DNA of 64,000 bases from a bacterium SCSIO 12741 (GTDB lineage: Bacteria; Bacteroidota; Bacteroidia; Flavobacteriales_G; Salibacteraceae): contig CP073749.1 of assembly GCA_024398055.1 (NCBI GenBank), positions 2,790,594-2,854,593 of the forward strand, given 5' to 3'. A program made the translations under genes and the position numbers. Positions within the stretch are counted from its first letter, which is position 1. Each line of letters begins with the position of its first letter. Below are positions 47,501 to 57,496 of this stretch, piece after piece. Under the pieces are notes generated by a model. It had not been told where the DNA came from. It made no database searches and saw only the letters and a program-made list of their open reading frames with translations.

Positions 47501-50500
47501 CACAATTATGCCGGTTCTGGATCCTATTACCTCTATTACCGTACCGGCGGAGGAACTGGATCTTCAGGATTTCGTTTAAGAACAGGACTTATTACCACAA
47601 GTGGCGGAGTTGAAGCTTTAGGCGATGGAGATATGACTCCGCTAAATGAGTGGTCTCACATTTTCGTAACCTGGTCTGCAGGTAACAAGCTAAAACTTTA
47701 TGTTAACGGAGAATTGGTTTCTGAGTCCAGCAGCGCTCTTGGTGGAACGATTAGCAACTCTTCCTTACCCGTGCGCATTGGTGCCAGTAATTGGGGTGGT
47801 GAGCAGCGCTTCAAGGGACAAATGGATGAAATGGTTTTCTACAACAAGCAGTTGTCAGAAGCTGAAGTAAAAGAAACCATGTTCCGTCGTCCACAGGGAG
47901 GCGAAGCCAATTTGATTGCCGCTTTTAACTTTGAATATCCTTCAGCCACGACCTTACAAGATTTAAGCTCCAACAACAACGATGGAACCTTGGTCTCTAT
48001 CGCAACCACAGCTTTTGGAACCGGAATCGACACCACCGTGGCTCAGATTCCTGAAACCTTAACCACCGGCGATACCATTGCCTGGATGACCGGGTTTGAT
48101 TTTGATGAGTCCGATACCTTGGCCTTTGAACTTCTTGGTGGAGATCCTTACGATATGTTCATTGTAGACACAGCCAATGGTATGCTGACCTACAACGGAA
48201 CAGGTAATCCGGATTTTGAAACCACTCCTACCTTTACCATTTCTTACCGGGCAACCGACAAGAGTGGTGAAAGCGATACAGCACTCATTCGCATCGAACT
48301 AACGGATGAAAATGAACCTGTTTATGCAGGATTGGGCCGTGCTCTGGAATTGGATGGAACAGATGATTACCTGACCACCAGCTTAGACATTGGTAAAACC
48401 GCACACTCCGCCCTTACCGTTAGCGGTTGGTTTGGCTACAACAAAGGAACGGGAACCGATAGCTACCTGTTTAGTGGACGCGGTGCGAGTACCACCGGAC
48501 GGGGATTGTACGTGAAGAACGCCACGGGTCAGGTATGGATTGATGCTGGATTTGTTCATAATTCGGGAGTAACCCTTACTGATGGAGAATCCTACTTCTT
48601 AACCACCGTATTTAATGGCGGACAATTTAAGTTGTACGTCAATGGTCAACTGGCCTTCGATAAAACCGATCTTGATTTTACAAGCTCCGCAGCTCAGCTA
48701 TTAACCCTGGGACGTAAAGGCGGATTATCTTCTGACTATGCCGAAGGTAAGATGGATGAAATTTCCGTTTGGGCAGCCGAATTGACAGCCACTCAAATTG
48801 CCGAGCTCTATAACCGTCGGGTGGATACTTCTGCCTTCAACTTATTGCTATATTACAACTTTGATCAGCAAGATGGCGATAACCAGGTAATCGACCGCAG
48901 TGGAAATGACAACAACGCTACCTTCAACAACATTTCGGTTAATGATTGGGGACCATCCTTGGATTCCTTGGAATTCCAATTGAGCGAAAATGCCGTTATT
49001 GGAGATTCTGCTGCCTATGCCATGGCCTGGGATGTAGATGGAAGCAGTATAACCTTTAGTCCAGGTGGTGGCGATTGGTCATCCTTTGCCATTAACAGCA
49101 CCACGGGTAAGATTACCGTTTTCACCGGAACCTCATTCGATTACGAAACAGACTCACTTTACTACCTGACCTACATTGCCACCGAATCTGGTGATAATGA
49201 GAAGGACAGCGCAACCGTTTTGATTCGCTTAACCGATGAAAACGACCCCTTGGTTTTTGCCGATGATACAGCTTACCTCGATGAAAATGCGGTGATGGGT
49301 GACACCGCCATGACCATTAGCTCGGTGACCGATCCGGATACCTGGCAAGATCATTTTTACAAGATTATTACCAATACACCTAAAGGCGCCTTTAAGGTAG
49401 ATAGCGTGACGGGAGTTATCACCGTTTCAAATAGCGAAGAACTCGACTTTGAGACCGACACCGTTTTCACCATTACGGTAGTTGCTCGTGACAATGGAAC
49501 ACCTGTAGATCGGGATACCGCCGACTTAACCATTTACTTGAATGACCTGGATGAAGCGGTGTATGCTGGATTTGGTCGAGCCATGGATTTTGACGGTACC
49601 AATGAGTATGTTCAAGGGCCATCGGTTACGCTTGCCTCCAATCAGTTTACGCTCAGTATGTGGGCCAATGTGCATAATTCAAGTACCTGGCGACACTTGT
49701 TTGAATTGGGAAGTGTAGAAAACAACTTTAGCAGTTCGGTTAGACTCGAAACCGGTGCGGAAGGAATTAGCTATGTGGCCATTGGAAATGGTACGACCTT
49801 TACCGATATCGATCCTTCCGGAAGCAATGTCGGGTGGAAATACAATGAGTGGAATCATTTTGGAGTAACCTATGACGGTTCTACGCTGAAGCTGTTCTTT
49901 AATGGTGAGTTGGTTCAGTCTAAAGCCACTAGCTTCGATGTTACCCTGGGAGATGGAACAGTAGTATTAGGATCTTACGGAGGAGCTTCTCGATTTGCAG
50001 ATGCGGAAATGGATGAAGTAGGATTCTGGTCAGTGACCAAGTCTGATGCCGATATGGCACGATTGGCTACACGTAACATTTCTTCTGCAGACACCGCAAA
50101 CATGATTCTTTACTACAACTTCGATCAAGATGTGGAGTTGGGAGTAAGAGATGCCAAGACTCAACTTTATACTGGAGTTCTTCAAAATATGGATGTGAGC
50201 AATCAAATCCAATCTCTTGATTCGGTTGAATTTACGGTCGGTGAAAATGCACAAGTTGGAGATTCGGCTGGGGTGGCTTTTGGTTTTGACCCAGATAAGA
50301 ATTCCCTTTCCTACTACAAGGTTTCAGGAGATACCGCTGCCTTTGATTTGAACAGTGCAACCGGTAAACTGACCGTTTCTTCCAACGCCACATTTGACTA
50401 CGAAACCGATTCCATTTATGTGATTCAATTCGGTGTTGCCGAAGACGGAGATGGACAGGCCGATACAGCTTCTCTCCGCATTCGATTGACGGATGAAAAC

Positions 50501-53500
50501 GACCCATTGGTGTTTGCTGATGATACAGCTTACATCAACGAAAATCTGGCAATTGGTGATACAGTGATGACCATTTCATCGGTGACTGATCCCGATCCTT
50601 TGCAAGATCATTTTTACAAGATCATTACCAATACTGCCCAAAGTGCCTTTGCAGTGGATAGCAATACCGGTGTAATCACCGTGATGAACAACGAGGAACT
50701 TGATCACGAATCCGACACTGTGTTTACCATTACTCTGGTAGCCCGTGACAACGGTACTCCGGTAGAAAGAGATACCGCTGATATCACCGTTTACTTGAAT
50801 GATGTGAACGAGCCTGTTTATGCGGGTATGGGAAGTGCACTGAACTTCGATGGTTCGGATGACTATGTCGAAGTACCCAATCAAGCGGCTCTAAACCCTA
50901 CCTCTGCATTGACTCTTGAGGCTTGGGTGAATGTGACGAATACCAGTGATCAGATCATCGTTCACAAATGGAATCTGACCAATCAGTATTCCCTTGAGAT
51001 ATTCAACAACAAGCTCACCTTTGTGATTCACGATGGGGCCCTGAAGTTTGTTTCTGTTCCGACCACCGTTACCACGAATGAGTGGGTTCACTGCGCCGGG
51101 GTATTTAATGGATCAACGCTCTATATCTATTTGAATGGGGAATTGGCTGATAGTTCTAATATCGGAGCTACTACTATCAACTCTGGTAGTGGTAATCTGA
51201 CCTTAGGAAAGCGCAGCGAAGGTAACGCTGGATACATTGAAGGATCGATCGATGAGGTACGAATCTGGAATACAGCCAGAAGTGCAGCCGAGGTTAAATC
51301 GGGAATGAATGTTCGCCTTCAAGGAAATGAATCTGGCCTGGTAGCCTATTACAATTTTGATGATCTATTTGGGGCCGAGCTGGAAGATTTAACAACCCAT
51401 GAAGGGCATGGAACCTTAACCAACATGGATCCATCAACAGACTGGATTGCCAGCGTTGATACCTTGGAATTCCAGGTAGGTGAAAATGCCTCCTTGAGTG
51501 ATTCTGCTGGAATTACCACAGCTTGGGACCGTGATGGAAGTAGCTATACCTACAGCACTATTTCTGGAGATTGGGCATCCTTCGACCTAAACACAACAAC
51601 TGGTAAAATCACCGTTTCCTCAGGAGCAGCTTTGGACTACGAAACCGATTCGATTTACGAGTTGACTTACGCGGCCGAAGAAGACGGAGACCAACAAAGA
51701 GATACCACCCACATCCGCATTCGCCTGATTGACGAAAACGATCCACTGGTATTTGCCAATGATACGGCTTACATCGATGAAAATTCAGCGGTAGGGGATA
51801 CCGTTATGACCTTCACCGTGGTTGATCCGGATGGTGGACAAATCCCAGGATATCGAATTTTGAGTAATACTCCTGGAAATGCCTTTACAGTAGATTCTTT
51901 AACTGGAGTACTTACCGTAGCCAACAATGCTGAACTGGATCACGAAACCGATACCGTATTTACCATCACGGTGGAAGCTAACGACAATGGAACACCTGCC
52001 TTGTTGGATACAGCGGACATGACCATTTACTTGAATGATTTGAATGAGCCTGTTTACGCCGGCTTAGGTGACGCCCTTGATTTTGATGGTTCAAACGATT
52101 ACGTAAATGCATCAGCCAATGCCTGGTTCCCTAATGATCAGGTAGACGACTACACCTACGAGGCCTGGGTCAATTTGGATAATGTGACCACGATGCAAGG
52201 AATTATCAATTTCGCTTGGTCAACCAATACCGTTGAACCTCATAGTGGTCTTTGGGTAAATGGAGGGCAGGTATACACCCGCCAGCGGAACGATAACGGT
52301 TCTTCTTACTTCGTAACCATGGGCGGAGGAAGCATCTCCGTGAATGAATGGACTCACTTGGCATTGACCAAATCCGGATCGACGTACACCCTCTATATAA
52401 ATGGTGATTCCGTTAATTCTTCTACTGTAAATCTGAACCCGGGTTGGACCTTTAACCGAACCAATTTCACGATCGGTTCAGGATGGAACAGCTCTACTTT
52501 CCAGATTCCGGCCAATGGAAAAATCGATGAGGTTAGAATTTGGAGTACGGCACGTACCGAGGCAGAACTTAAAGCCTGGATGAACCAGCGATTGGCCGGA
52601 ACGGAAACAAACCTGGAGGCCTACTACAATTTTGATGATCTGTCTGAAGGTGTATTGGAAGATTTGACGGTCAACAACCGAAACGGAATCCTGACCAATA
52701 TGGATCCTTCATCCGACTGGGTTGCTGGTGCTGATACCTTGGAATTTCAGGTGGGTGAAAACGCCTCTATTGGTGATTCGGCTGCCATTACCACGGCTTG
52801 GGATCGAGATGGAAATGGTTATTCCTACAGCACGGTTTCAGGAGATTGGACTTCCTTTAATTTGAACCCCACTTCAGGCAAAATCACCGTTTCCTCAGGA
52901 GCGGCTTTGGACTACGAAACCGATTCGATTTACGAATTGACCTACGCAGCCGAGGAAGACGGAGACCAACAAAGAGATACCACGCACATCCGCATTCGCC
53001 TGATTGACGAAAACGATCCATTGGTATTTGCCAACGACACGGCTTACATCAACGAGAATTCAGCGGTAGGTGATACCGTCATGACTTTCACGGTGATTGA
53101 TCCGGATGGTGGACAAACCCCAGGATACCGCATTATAGCCAATACTTCTGGAAACGCCTTCACAGTAGATTCCTTGACAGGAGTGTTAACCGTGGCCAAC
53201 AATGCCGAATTGGATCACGAATCCGATACCGTATTCACCATTACGGTTGAAGCCAATGACAACGGTTCGCCAGCACTTTTGGATACAGCGGAAATGACCA
53301 TTTATCTGAAAGACTTGGATGAGCCTGTATTCGCTGGAATGGGTAATGCACTCGAGTTTAATGGAGCCGGTGATCGTGTGGTACTGGATACCTTCAATGC
53401 CACTAACAACTTCACCTTCGAAGCCTGGATTAAGCCAGATATTCACTCAAGCATCAATACCATTGTATCCAACCGGAGCTCAGGTGGAGCTACTTCCGGA

Positions 53501-56500
53501 TTCGATATCAGTATCAACGACTGGACGACTACTAATCGCAAGCTGAATCTGGGTACTGGAAATGGTAGCGCATCAGGTTCCTACAGCACTCCTGATTCGG
53601 TTATTACCGATGGCGAATGGCAGCACATTGCCGTTACTGTAAGTGGAACCTCCGTAGCCATGTATGTGAATGGGGTAGAGGTATCCAATGGCGGAACGGT
53701 GGTATTTGGTTCGAGTGCAGGTAAATTACAGCTGGGAGCCGTACTTGATCCAGCCTTCTATTTTGACGGTACCATGGATGAAGTTCGTCTCTGGTCTGTG
53801 ACCCGTACTCCTCAGGAAGTTAAAGCCTGGTATAACCGAAGAGTGGATCAGAACCACGGAGACCTTAAAGCTTATTACAACTTTGATCAATGGGATGGCG
53901 AAACTCAATTGACCGACAATTCCGGAAATTGGGTAGATGGAACCTTCATCGGATTGAATGGAGACGAATGGATCGCCTCGGATGATACACTGGATTTTGA
54001 AATAGGTGAAAATGCCCTTGTGGGAGATTCTGCAGCCATCATGATTGGATGGGATCGTGATACCAACAACTTGACATTTGCTCCTGTATCAGGCGACTGG
54101 AGTTCCTTTAATTACAATTCGATTTCAGGTACGGTAACCGTATCGTCCGGAGCCAATTTGGATTACGAAGTAGATTCTCTTTACATCCTTACCTACGAGG
54201 TATTGGAAGACGGAGATTCGCAAAAAGATACAGCCACCTTGTTCATTCACCTGGTGGATGAGAATGATCCAATCGTATTTGCAGATGACACCGGCTATGT
54301 GAATGAAAATGCCGCCTTAGGTGATACGGTGATGACTCTGAGCAGTCAGGATCAGGATTTAGTTTTGAATCCAGGATACCGCATTTTGACGAATACTGCG
54401 GGTAACGCCTTTAAGGTAGATTCACTAACCGGGGTGTTGACCGTTGCGGCTAACGAAGAGTTGGATTTTGAAACCGACACGGTGTTTACCCTAACGGTAC
54501 AGGTGAACGATAATGGTAGCCCTAACCTTTTGGATACCGCTGAAATCACCGTTTACTTGAATGACCTCAACGAGCCCGTGTTCGCCGGAATGGGTGAGGC
54601 TCTTGAGTTTGACGGAGCGAATGACTATGTAGAATTAGGAAATCCGGCCTCCCTGCAAATGACCACAGCGCTTACCGTAGAATGCTGGTTTAATACCACG
54701 GATAATGTAGGAAACTACAACACTTTGGTAAGCAAGTGGTACAGCGGAGGAACACCCAATGACGGAAGTTTTGGATTGGGTTGGAGTAGTTCTGGCCTTA
54801 TGTTCTATGTGGCCAATGCCAGCCAGTCTGATTTTGTTACTTCATCCAAAAATTACAACGATGGCAAATGGCACCATGCCGCAGGAACCTGGGATGGTGC
54901 GAATACCAATTTGTACATAGATGGAGAATTGGTAGGAACAACAAGCAGTTCGATTACCACCCTCATGAATTCGTCTCGCACGGTTAGAATTGGGTCGGAT
55001 AACCGATATGCACCTGGTTCAGGAGATCGCCATTATGAAGGAAAGATTGATGAGGTAAGAATCTGGAGTGTTGCCCGCACGGCGGATCAGATTAATGACC
55101 ACCGAAATGTTCGACTCATTGGCTCAGAAACCGGACTTCAGGCGTACTACAATTTTGATGATCTCATCGATAATGAACTACCTGATTTATCTTCCAATGG
55201 AAACCATGGTGTACTCGCCAATATGGACCTTCTTACCGACCAGATTGACGGGGCAGATACCTTGGAATGGCGCATTGGTGAGAATGCTGAAATTGGTGAT
55301 ACCACAGCCCATACAACGGCCTGGAATAAAGATGGAAGTGCTATTACCTACAAGACACTGTTAGGCGATTGGTCGTCTTTCGATCTGGCTGCTTCCGGAA
55401 CCATTACCGTTTCTTCCGGAGCTGCATTGGATTATGAAACGGATTCCATTTACGAATTGCAATACGAAGCTCATGAAGCAGGCGATGATCAATTAGATAC
55501 TACCTGGATTCGGGTTCGATTGATTGATGAAAATGATCCCTTGGTGTTTGCTGATGATACGGCCACCATTGACGAGAATTACCCCGAAGGCGATACGGTT
55601 ATGACCGTGCTCGCAGTGGATCCTGACGGCGGACAGAGTCTATTCTACAGACTCCTTTCCAACACCGCTGATAACGCTTTTACCGTGGAAGAAGCTACTG
55701 GAATCATGACGGTTCGCAGTCGATTGGAACTTGATTTTGAATCCGATACCGTATTCACCCTTCAGGTAGAAGCACGTGATGATGGAACACCTGTACTTCG
55801 CGATACCGCTTCCATTACTATCTACCTGAATGATTTGGATGAGCCTGTATATGCCGGATTTGGAAATGCATTTGAATTCGACGGTAGCTCTGACGTGATT
55901 GAAGTGCCACACGATCCTTCTATCGATCCGAAAAACAACTGGACTCTGGAAGGTTGGTTTAAAACCGACAAGCTCACCGGTACACAAGGTTTGATTGAAA
56001 AGAACGATATGGTTGCCACCAAAGGCGGTTATGCCTTGCGTGTCTCCAATGGTTATCCAACAGTTCGGGTAATCCAGGGATTCGCGACCAATTTGGTAAC
56101 CGCAAGCAAGCCGCTTGTTGCCGGAGAATGGTACCACATTGCTGCCACATTTAATTCTTCGACCAACACCCTGGCACTTTATATTAACGGTGAGCTGGAT
56201 AAGGTTAATACCAATGCAGCCCTCCAACGTAACCCCAGTTCACTTTCCTTAAAAATTGGATCAAGAGGCGATTCCATTTACAGCCGTTTCGATGGTATGA
56301 TGGATGAAGTGAAAGTGTGGAGTGTAACCCGAACTCAAAGCGAAATTCAGGAGTCTCTTTTGAGCCGCAATACCGGACAGGAACCGGGTCTTGAATTGTA
56401 CTTCAACTTTGACCATCCGAACATGGAAGAGATGGTAGACATTTCTGGTCGAACCAATAATGGGTCTTTCACCTCCACACCAACATTGGCAAATTGGTCA

Positions 56501-57496
56501 ACAACCGACTTTGTGGTAGAAGATACCTTAAGCGAAAAAGCGGGTAACGGTGAATTGGTGATGTATGCTCAATCTTTTGAATCGGATACAAGTGTGGTGA
56601 ATTACTCCATCATTTCGGGTAATACCAACAATGCCTTTGCACTGAACTCTTCAACCGGAGCCATTACCGTAAATGATTCCACTCAATTAAACTACTTCGT
56701 AGATTCGGTATACACCATCGACTTTGAAGTAGAAGAGGGTGGAGATGGACAAAAAGATAGCTCTCAAGTGATCATTCGTCTGATCAATGTAAACGAAGCT
56801 CCATTCATCTCCGCTATCGGAAACGATACCATTTGTTCAGGCGCCATTGGAGATAGCCTGTTGTTTACCATCAGCGATCCAGATGATGATGATTCTACCT
56901 ACTTGAGTTTGGAGGTAGTTTCTTCGGATACTGCCTTGATTCCAAATGGTCAGGTTCAACTCTATGGTTCAGGTTCCGATACAAACCGGGCCTTGAAAGT
57001 AGAGGTGGTGGATACTTCAGTTAATGCCATCGTTCCTATCTGGGTGATTGTAAGCGACCGCACGGGATTGAGAGACTCGTCCTTGTTTAGTGTTCGGATT
57101 GATTCCTTACCCGATGCTGACTTGGGAGTAGATACCAATTTCTGTTCGAACGAAAGCATAACCATCGGTCCTGGAAGCAACAAAGGACTCTACACCTGGA
57201 ACAATGGATCAACATCTGATCAGATTGTTGTGACCGATTCAGGAACTTATGAAGTGACCATTTTGGATGGCAATGGTTGTGTGAACAGCGATGTCATCCT
57301 TATCGACACCTTGCAGGTTCCGGAATTCCAGGATTCTGTTTTCAACGTGTTGTGTCGGGGGATTCTACCGCCACGATTACCCTGGCTGGTCAGCGCGGAT
57401 TACCTGGATATAACTTTAGCTGGGGAGCTGGAGTTCAGAGTAGAAGTACCGGAAATCTGGAAGCCTATGGCCTTCCTGCGGGAACCTTCCAGGTAA
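44570..57496 (+). CDS. Giant surface protein, part 3: LamG 11-21 and paired cadherin repeats
   Basis: 4308 residues. Its first codons overlap part 2. It completes LamG 11, then has ten further LamG domains. From about 48.3 kb each LamG is followed by two cadherin-like repeats joined by DENDPLVFADDTAY, giving a super-repeat of about 1.26 kb; conserved Asp/Glu motifs (DENDP, LDYETDS, LNDLNEP) are those that bind Ca2+ in cadherins. After the last LamG come a PKD-like segment (DADLGVDTNFC) and the start of an SprB-like repeat (VFNVLCRG). The final 45 residues after RG are out of frame: one G added to the G5 run at 57357-57361 gives CRGDSTATITLAG, the expected SprB-like motif, continuing in part 4. 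Confidence 0.9.
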   Translation: MVPGGVSGRGDFRMRSAGTLAVTNPGTAASTSITVNDGQWHHVAMTKSAAGVLKIYVDGELAGSGTYSNAFPNLVNKINTSYISGREVVYDEMRVWSTDWSQSEIQSRMNERLTGNESNLILYYDFEDGAGSSTVSDKSGNGANATLSGFNTTTDWVEGPGLFPGYFDLEIKAHYNGNDSIVDTVQVYFSDTIAPSLTAFNDTVYLGDKGYVLVDSADLVPGGLTGSNVSDNCKVQSIWYSQDTLTLDDLGANSVTVYLSDSSGNETSQTVTLTLLDTLNVYAGLGNTHPFDGSNDRVDVGGGKVSAASLGLPTSAITVEAWVKPDSYKNWGGVANFIQDNGGTEHGWWMGTYAGSGSDRQFGMGMKTTGAGSIQYKFTSEQHEVGRWYHLAMVYNGTSLLLYVDGVPVLSNAQTGAIDYADSWLYFGAYLDNNESHYFDGSIDELRIWNVARDSSDIAFHSRTRIDPNHSDLYAYYNFDQVYGTSLTDITGHGHDGTFLGTSPTAWTDAQDTISWPIPENVTGMDTVAMAIGWKGMEGNDLTFAKVSGFGSEFTLDSLTGEIDFSGTTDFDQQDSYVLTYSVKDESGKVDTAALKVSVINDSTEAVYAGLGRALNFDGSNDHVSIPHHNDFNVGSTWTMELWMKPNGVSSDYEALLSKFSTVRAFSLWQRNDDIEVWEGATSGATVAAATDVLTHNEWTHIAASYDGTSIRIYVNGDLKTTTNYAAALSTNTDHFTLGQRGDNQYHYGGSMDEVRIWDVVRTDQQIRDNAYSRVDESNTDLIAYYNFDQVDGTSTLMDISPSGHNGTLTNMDVNSDWETSKDPFNEFSVGEKANVGDTVGTLIGWDVDGNDLKFDFFSGNADGIFAVDPVSGVITVVDPSKLDYQADSIHDLTFSVEEDGDNNEDTAHIRIKVINENDPPQAGFGNALTLDGSSDYIDLGDLAATEGISAFSYGGWIYPTSYGTGATNRGRSIVAKHNYAGSGSYYLYYRTGGGTGSSGFRLRTGLITTSGGVEALGDGDMTPLNEWSHIFVTWSAGNKLKLYVNGELVSESSSALGGTISNSSLPVRIGASNWGGEQRFKGQMDEMVFYNKQLSEAEVKETMFRRPQGGEANLIAAFNFEYPSATTLQDLSSNNNDGTLVSIATTAFGTGIDTTVAQIPETLTTGDTIAWMTGFDFDESDTLAFELLGGDPYDMFIVDTANGMLTYNGTGNPDFETTPTFTISYRATDKSGESDTALIRIELTDENEPVYAGLGRALELDGTDDYLTTSLDIGKTAHSALTVSGWFGYNKGTGTDSYLFSGRGASTTGRGLYVKNATGQVWIDAGFVHNSGVTLTDGESYFLTTVFNGGQFKLYVNGQLAFDKTDLDFTSSAAQLLTLGRKGGLSSDYAEGKMDEISVWAAELTATQIAELYNRRVDTSAFNLLLYYNFDQQDGDNQVIDRSGNDNNATFNNISVNDWGPSLDSLEFQLSENAVIGDSAAYAMAWDVDGSSITFSPGGGDWSSFAINSTTGKITVFTGTSFDYETDSLYYLTYIATESGDNEKDSATVLIRLTDENDPLVFADDTAYLDENAVMGDTAMTISSVTDPDTWQDHFYKIITNTPKGAFKVDSVTGVITVSNSEELDFETDTVFTITVVARDNGTPVDRDTADLTIYLNDLDEAVYAGFGRAMDFDGTNEYVQGPSVTLASNQFTLSMWANVHNSSTWRHLFELGSVENNFSSSVRLETGAEGISYVAIGNGTTFTDIDPSGSNVGWKYNEWNHFGVTYDGSTLKLFFNGELVQSKATSFDVTLGDGTVVLGSYGGASRFADAEMDEVGFWSVTKSDADMARLATRNISSADTANMILYYNFDQDVELGVRDAKTQLYTGVLQNMDVSNQIQSLDSVEFTVGENAQVGDSAGVAFGFDPDKNSLSYYKVSGDTAAFDLNSATGKLTVSSNATFDYETDSIYVIQFGVAEDGDGQADTASLRIRLTDENDPLVFADDTAYINENLAIGDTVMTISSVTDPDPLQDHFYKIITNTAQSAFAVDSNTGVITVMNNEELDHESDTVFTITLVARDNGTPVERDTADITVYLNDVNEPVYAGMGSALNFDGSDDYVEVPNQAALNPTSALTLEAWVNVTNTSDQIIVHKWNLTNQYSLEIFNNKLTFVIHDGALKFVSVPTTVTTNEWVHCAGVFNGSTLYIYLNGELADSSNIGATTINSGSGNLTLGKRSEGNAGYIEGSIDEVRIWNTARSAAEVKSGMNVRLQGNESGLVAYYNFDDLFGAELEDLTTHEGHGTLTNMDPSTDWIASVDTLEFQVGENASLSDSAGITTAWDRDGSSYTYSTISGDWASFDLNTTTGKITVSSGAALDYETDSIYELTYAAEEDGDQQRDTTHIRIRLIDENDPLVFANDTAYIDENSAVGDTVMTFTVVDPDGGQIPGYRILSNTPGNAFTVDSLTGVLTVANNAELDHETDTVFTITVEANDNGTPALLDTADMTIYLNDLNEPVYAGLGDALDFDGSNDYVNASANAWFPNDQVDDYTYEAWVNLDNVTTMQGIINFAWSTNTVEPHSGLWVNGGQVYTRQRNDNGSSYFVTMGGGSISVNEWTHLALTKSGSTYTLYINGDSVNSSTVNLNPGWTFNRTNFTIGSGWNSSTFQIPANGKIDEVRIWSTARTEAELKAWMNQRLAGTETNLEAYYNFDDLSEGVLEDLTVNNRNGILTNMDPSSDWVAGADTLEFQVGENASIGDSAAITTAWDRDGNGYSYSTVSGDWTSFNLNPTSGKITVSSGAALDYETDSIYELTYAAEEDGDQQRDTTHIRIRLIDENDPLVFANDTAYINENSAVGDTVMTFTVIDPDGGQTPGYRIIANTSGNAFTVDSLTGVLTVANNAELDHESDTVFTITVEANDNGSPALLDTAEMTIYLKDLDEPVFAGMGNALEFNGAGDRVVLDTFNATNNFTFEAWIKPDIHSSINTIVSNRSSGGATSGFDISINDWTTTNRKLNLGTGNGSASGSYSTPDSVITDGEWQHIAVTVSGTSVAMYVNGVEVSNGGTVVFGSSAGKLQLGAVLDPAFYFDGTMDEVRLWSVTRTPQEVKAWYNRRVDQNHGDLKAYYNFDQWDGETQLTDNSGNWVDGTFIGLNGDEWIASDDTLDFEIGENALVGDSAAIMIGWDRDTNNLTFAPVSGDWSSFNYNSISGTVTVSSGANLDYEVDSLYILTYEVLEDGDSQKDTATLFIHLVDENDPIVFADDTGYVNENAALGDTVMTLSSQDQDLVLNPGYRILTNTAGNAFKVDSLTGVLTVAANEELDFETDTVFTLTVQVNDNGSPNLLDTAEITVYLNDLNEPVFAGMGEALEFDGANDYVELGNPASLQMTTALTVECWFNTTDNVGNYNTLVSKWYSGGTPNDGSFGLGWSSSGLMFYVANASQSDFVTSSKNYNDGKWHHAAGTWDGANTNLYIDGELVGTTSSSITTLMNSSRTVRIGSDNRYAPGSGDRHYEGKIDEVRIWSVARTADQINDHRNVRLIGSETGLQAYYNFDDLIDNELPDLSSNGNHGVLANMDLLTDQIDGADTLEWRIGENAEIGDTTAHTTAWNKDGSAITYKTLLGDWSSFDLAASGTITVSSGAALDYETDSIYELQYEAHEAGDDQLDTTWIRVRLIDENDPLVFADDTATIDENYPEGDTVMTVLAVDPDGGQSLFYRLLSNTADNAFTVEEATGIMTVRSRLELDFESDTVFTLQVEARDDGTPVLRDTASITIYLNDLDEPVYAGFGNAFEFDGSSDVIEVPHDPSIDPKNNWTLEGWFKTDKLTGTQGLIEKNDMVATKGGYALRVSNGYPTVRVIQGFATNLVTASKPLVAGEWYHIAATFNSSTNTLALYINGELDKVNTNAALQRNPSSLSLKIGSRGDSIYSRFDGMMDEVKVWSVTRTQSEIQESLLSRNTGQEPGLELYFNFDHPNMEEMVDISGRTNNGSFTSTPTLANWSTTDFVVEDTLSEKAGNGELVMYAQSFESDTSVVNYSIISGNTNNAFALNSSTGAITVNDSTQLNYFVDSVYTIDFEVEEGGDGQKDSSQVIIRLINVNEAPFISAIGNDTICSGAIGDSLLFTISDPDDDDSTYLSLEVVSSDTALIPNGQVQLYGSGSDTNRALKVEVVDTSVNAIVPIWVIVSDRTGLRDSSLFSVRIDSLPDADLGVDTNFCSNESITIGPGSNKGLYTWNNGSTSDQIVVTDSGTYEVTILDGNGCVNSDVILIDTLQVPEFQDSVFNVLCRGILPPRLPWLVSADYLDITLAGELEFRVEVPEIWKPMAFLREPSR
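51470..53345 (+). repeat. Near-identical adjacent LamG-cadherin-cadherin modules
   Basis: The segment from about 51580 to 51830 and the one 1265 bases later (about 52846-53095) agree over long stretches at the nucleotide level, including synonymous sites, far more than other modules do. This marks a recent tandem duplication inside the gene. Confidence 0.8.

Larger units (their letters stand above)
34675..56510 (+). repeat. Array of 21 LamG-like domains with cadherin-like linkers
   Basis: FDGxxDYV-type LamG openings occur near 34690, 35820, 36900, 37850, 38840, 39785, 40700, 41645, 42570, 43515, 44440, 45430, 46415, 47350, 48345, 49580, 50840, 52080, 53350, 54600 and 55865. Spacing is about 0.9-1.1 kb in the first two thirds and about 1.25 kb in the last third, where a second cadherin repeat is inserted. 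Each LamG ends in a DEVRIWN motif and a YYNFD motif. Confidence 0.85.

Noticed and set aside
34267..56227. Many reverse-strand frames of 60-195 codons within the giant gene
   Set aside because: They recur at equivalent places in each module and show no independent start signals, so they are shadows of the repeated plus-strand coding.
42257..57361. Programmed -1 ribosomal frameshifting as the main explanation for the three G5 sites
   Set aside because: Each site permits P-site GGG slippage, but there is no standard X-XXY-YYZ heptamer, and three such events in series would give very little full-length protein. Base under-calling is simpler, given the same defect in two other genes.
42255..57496. 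Parts 2 and 3 of the giant locus as independent genes
   Set aside because: Neither has a signal peptide, promoter or credible ribosome-binding site. Both begin and end inside domains.
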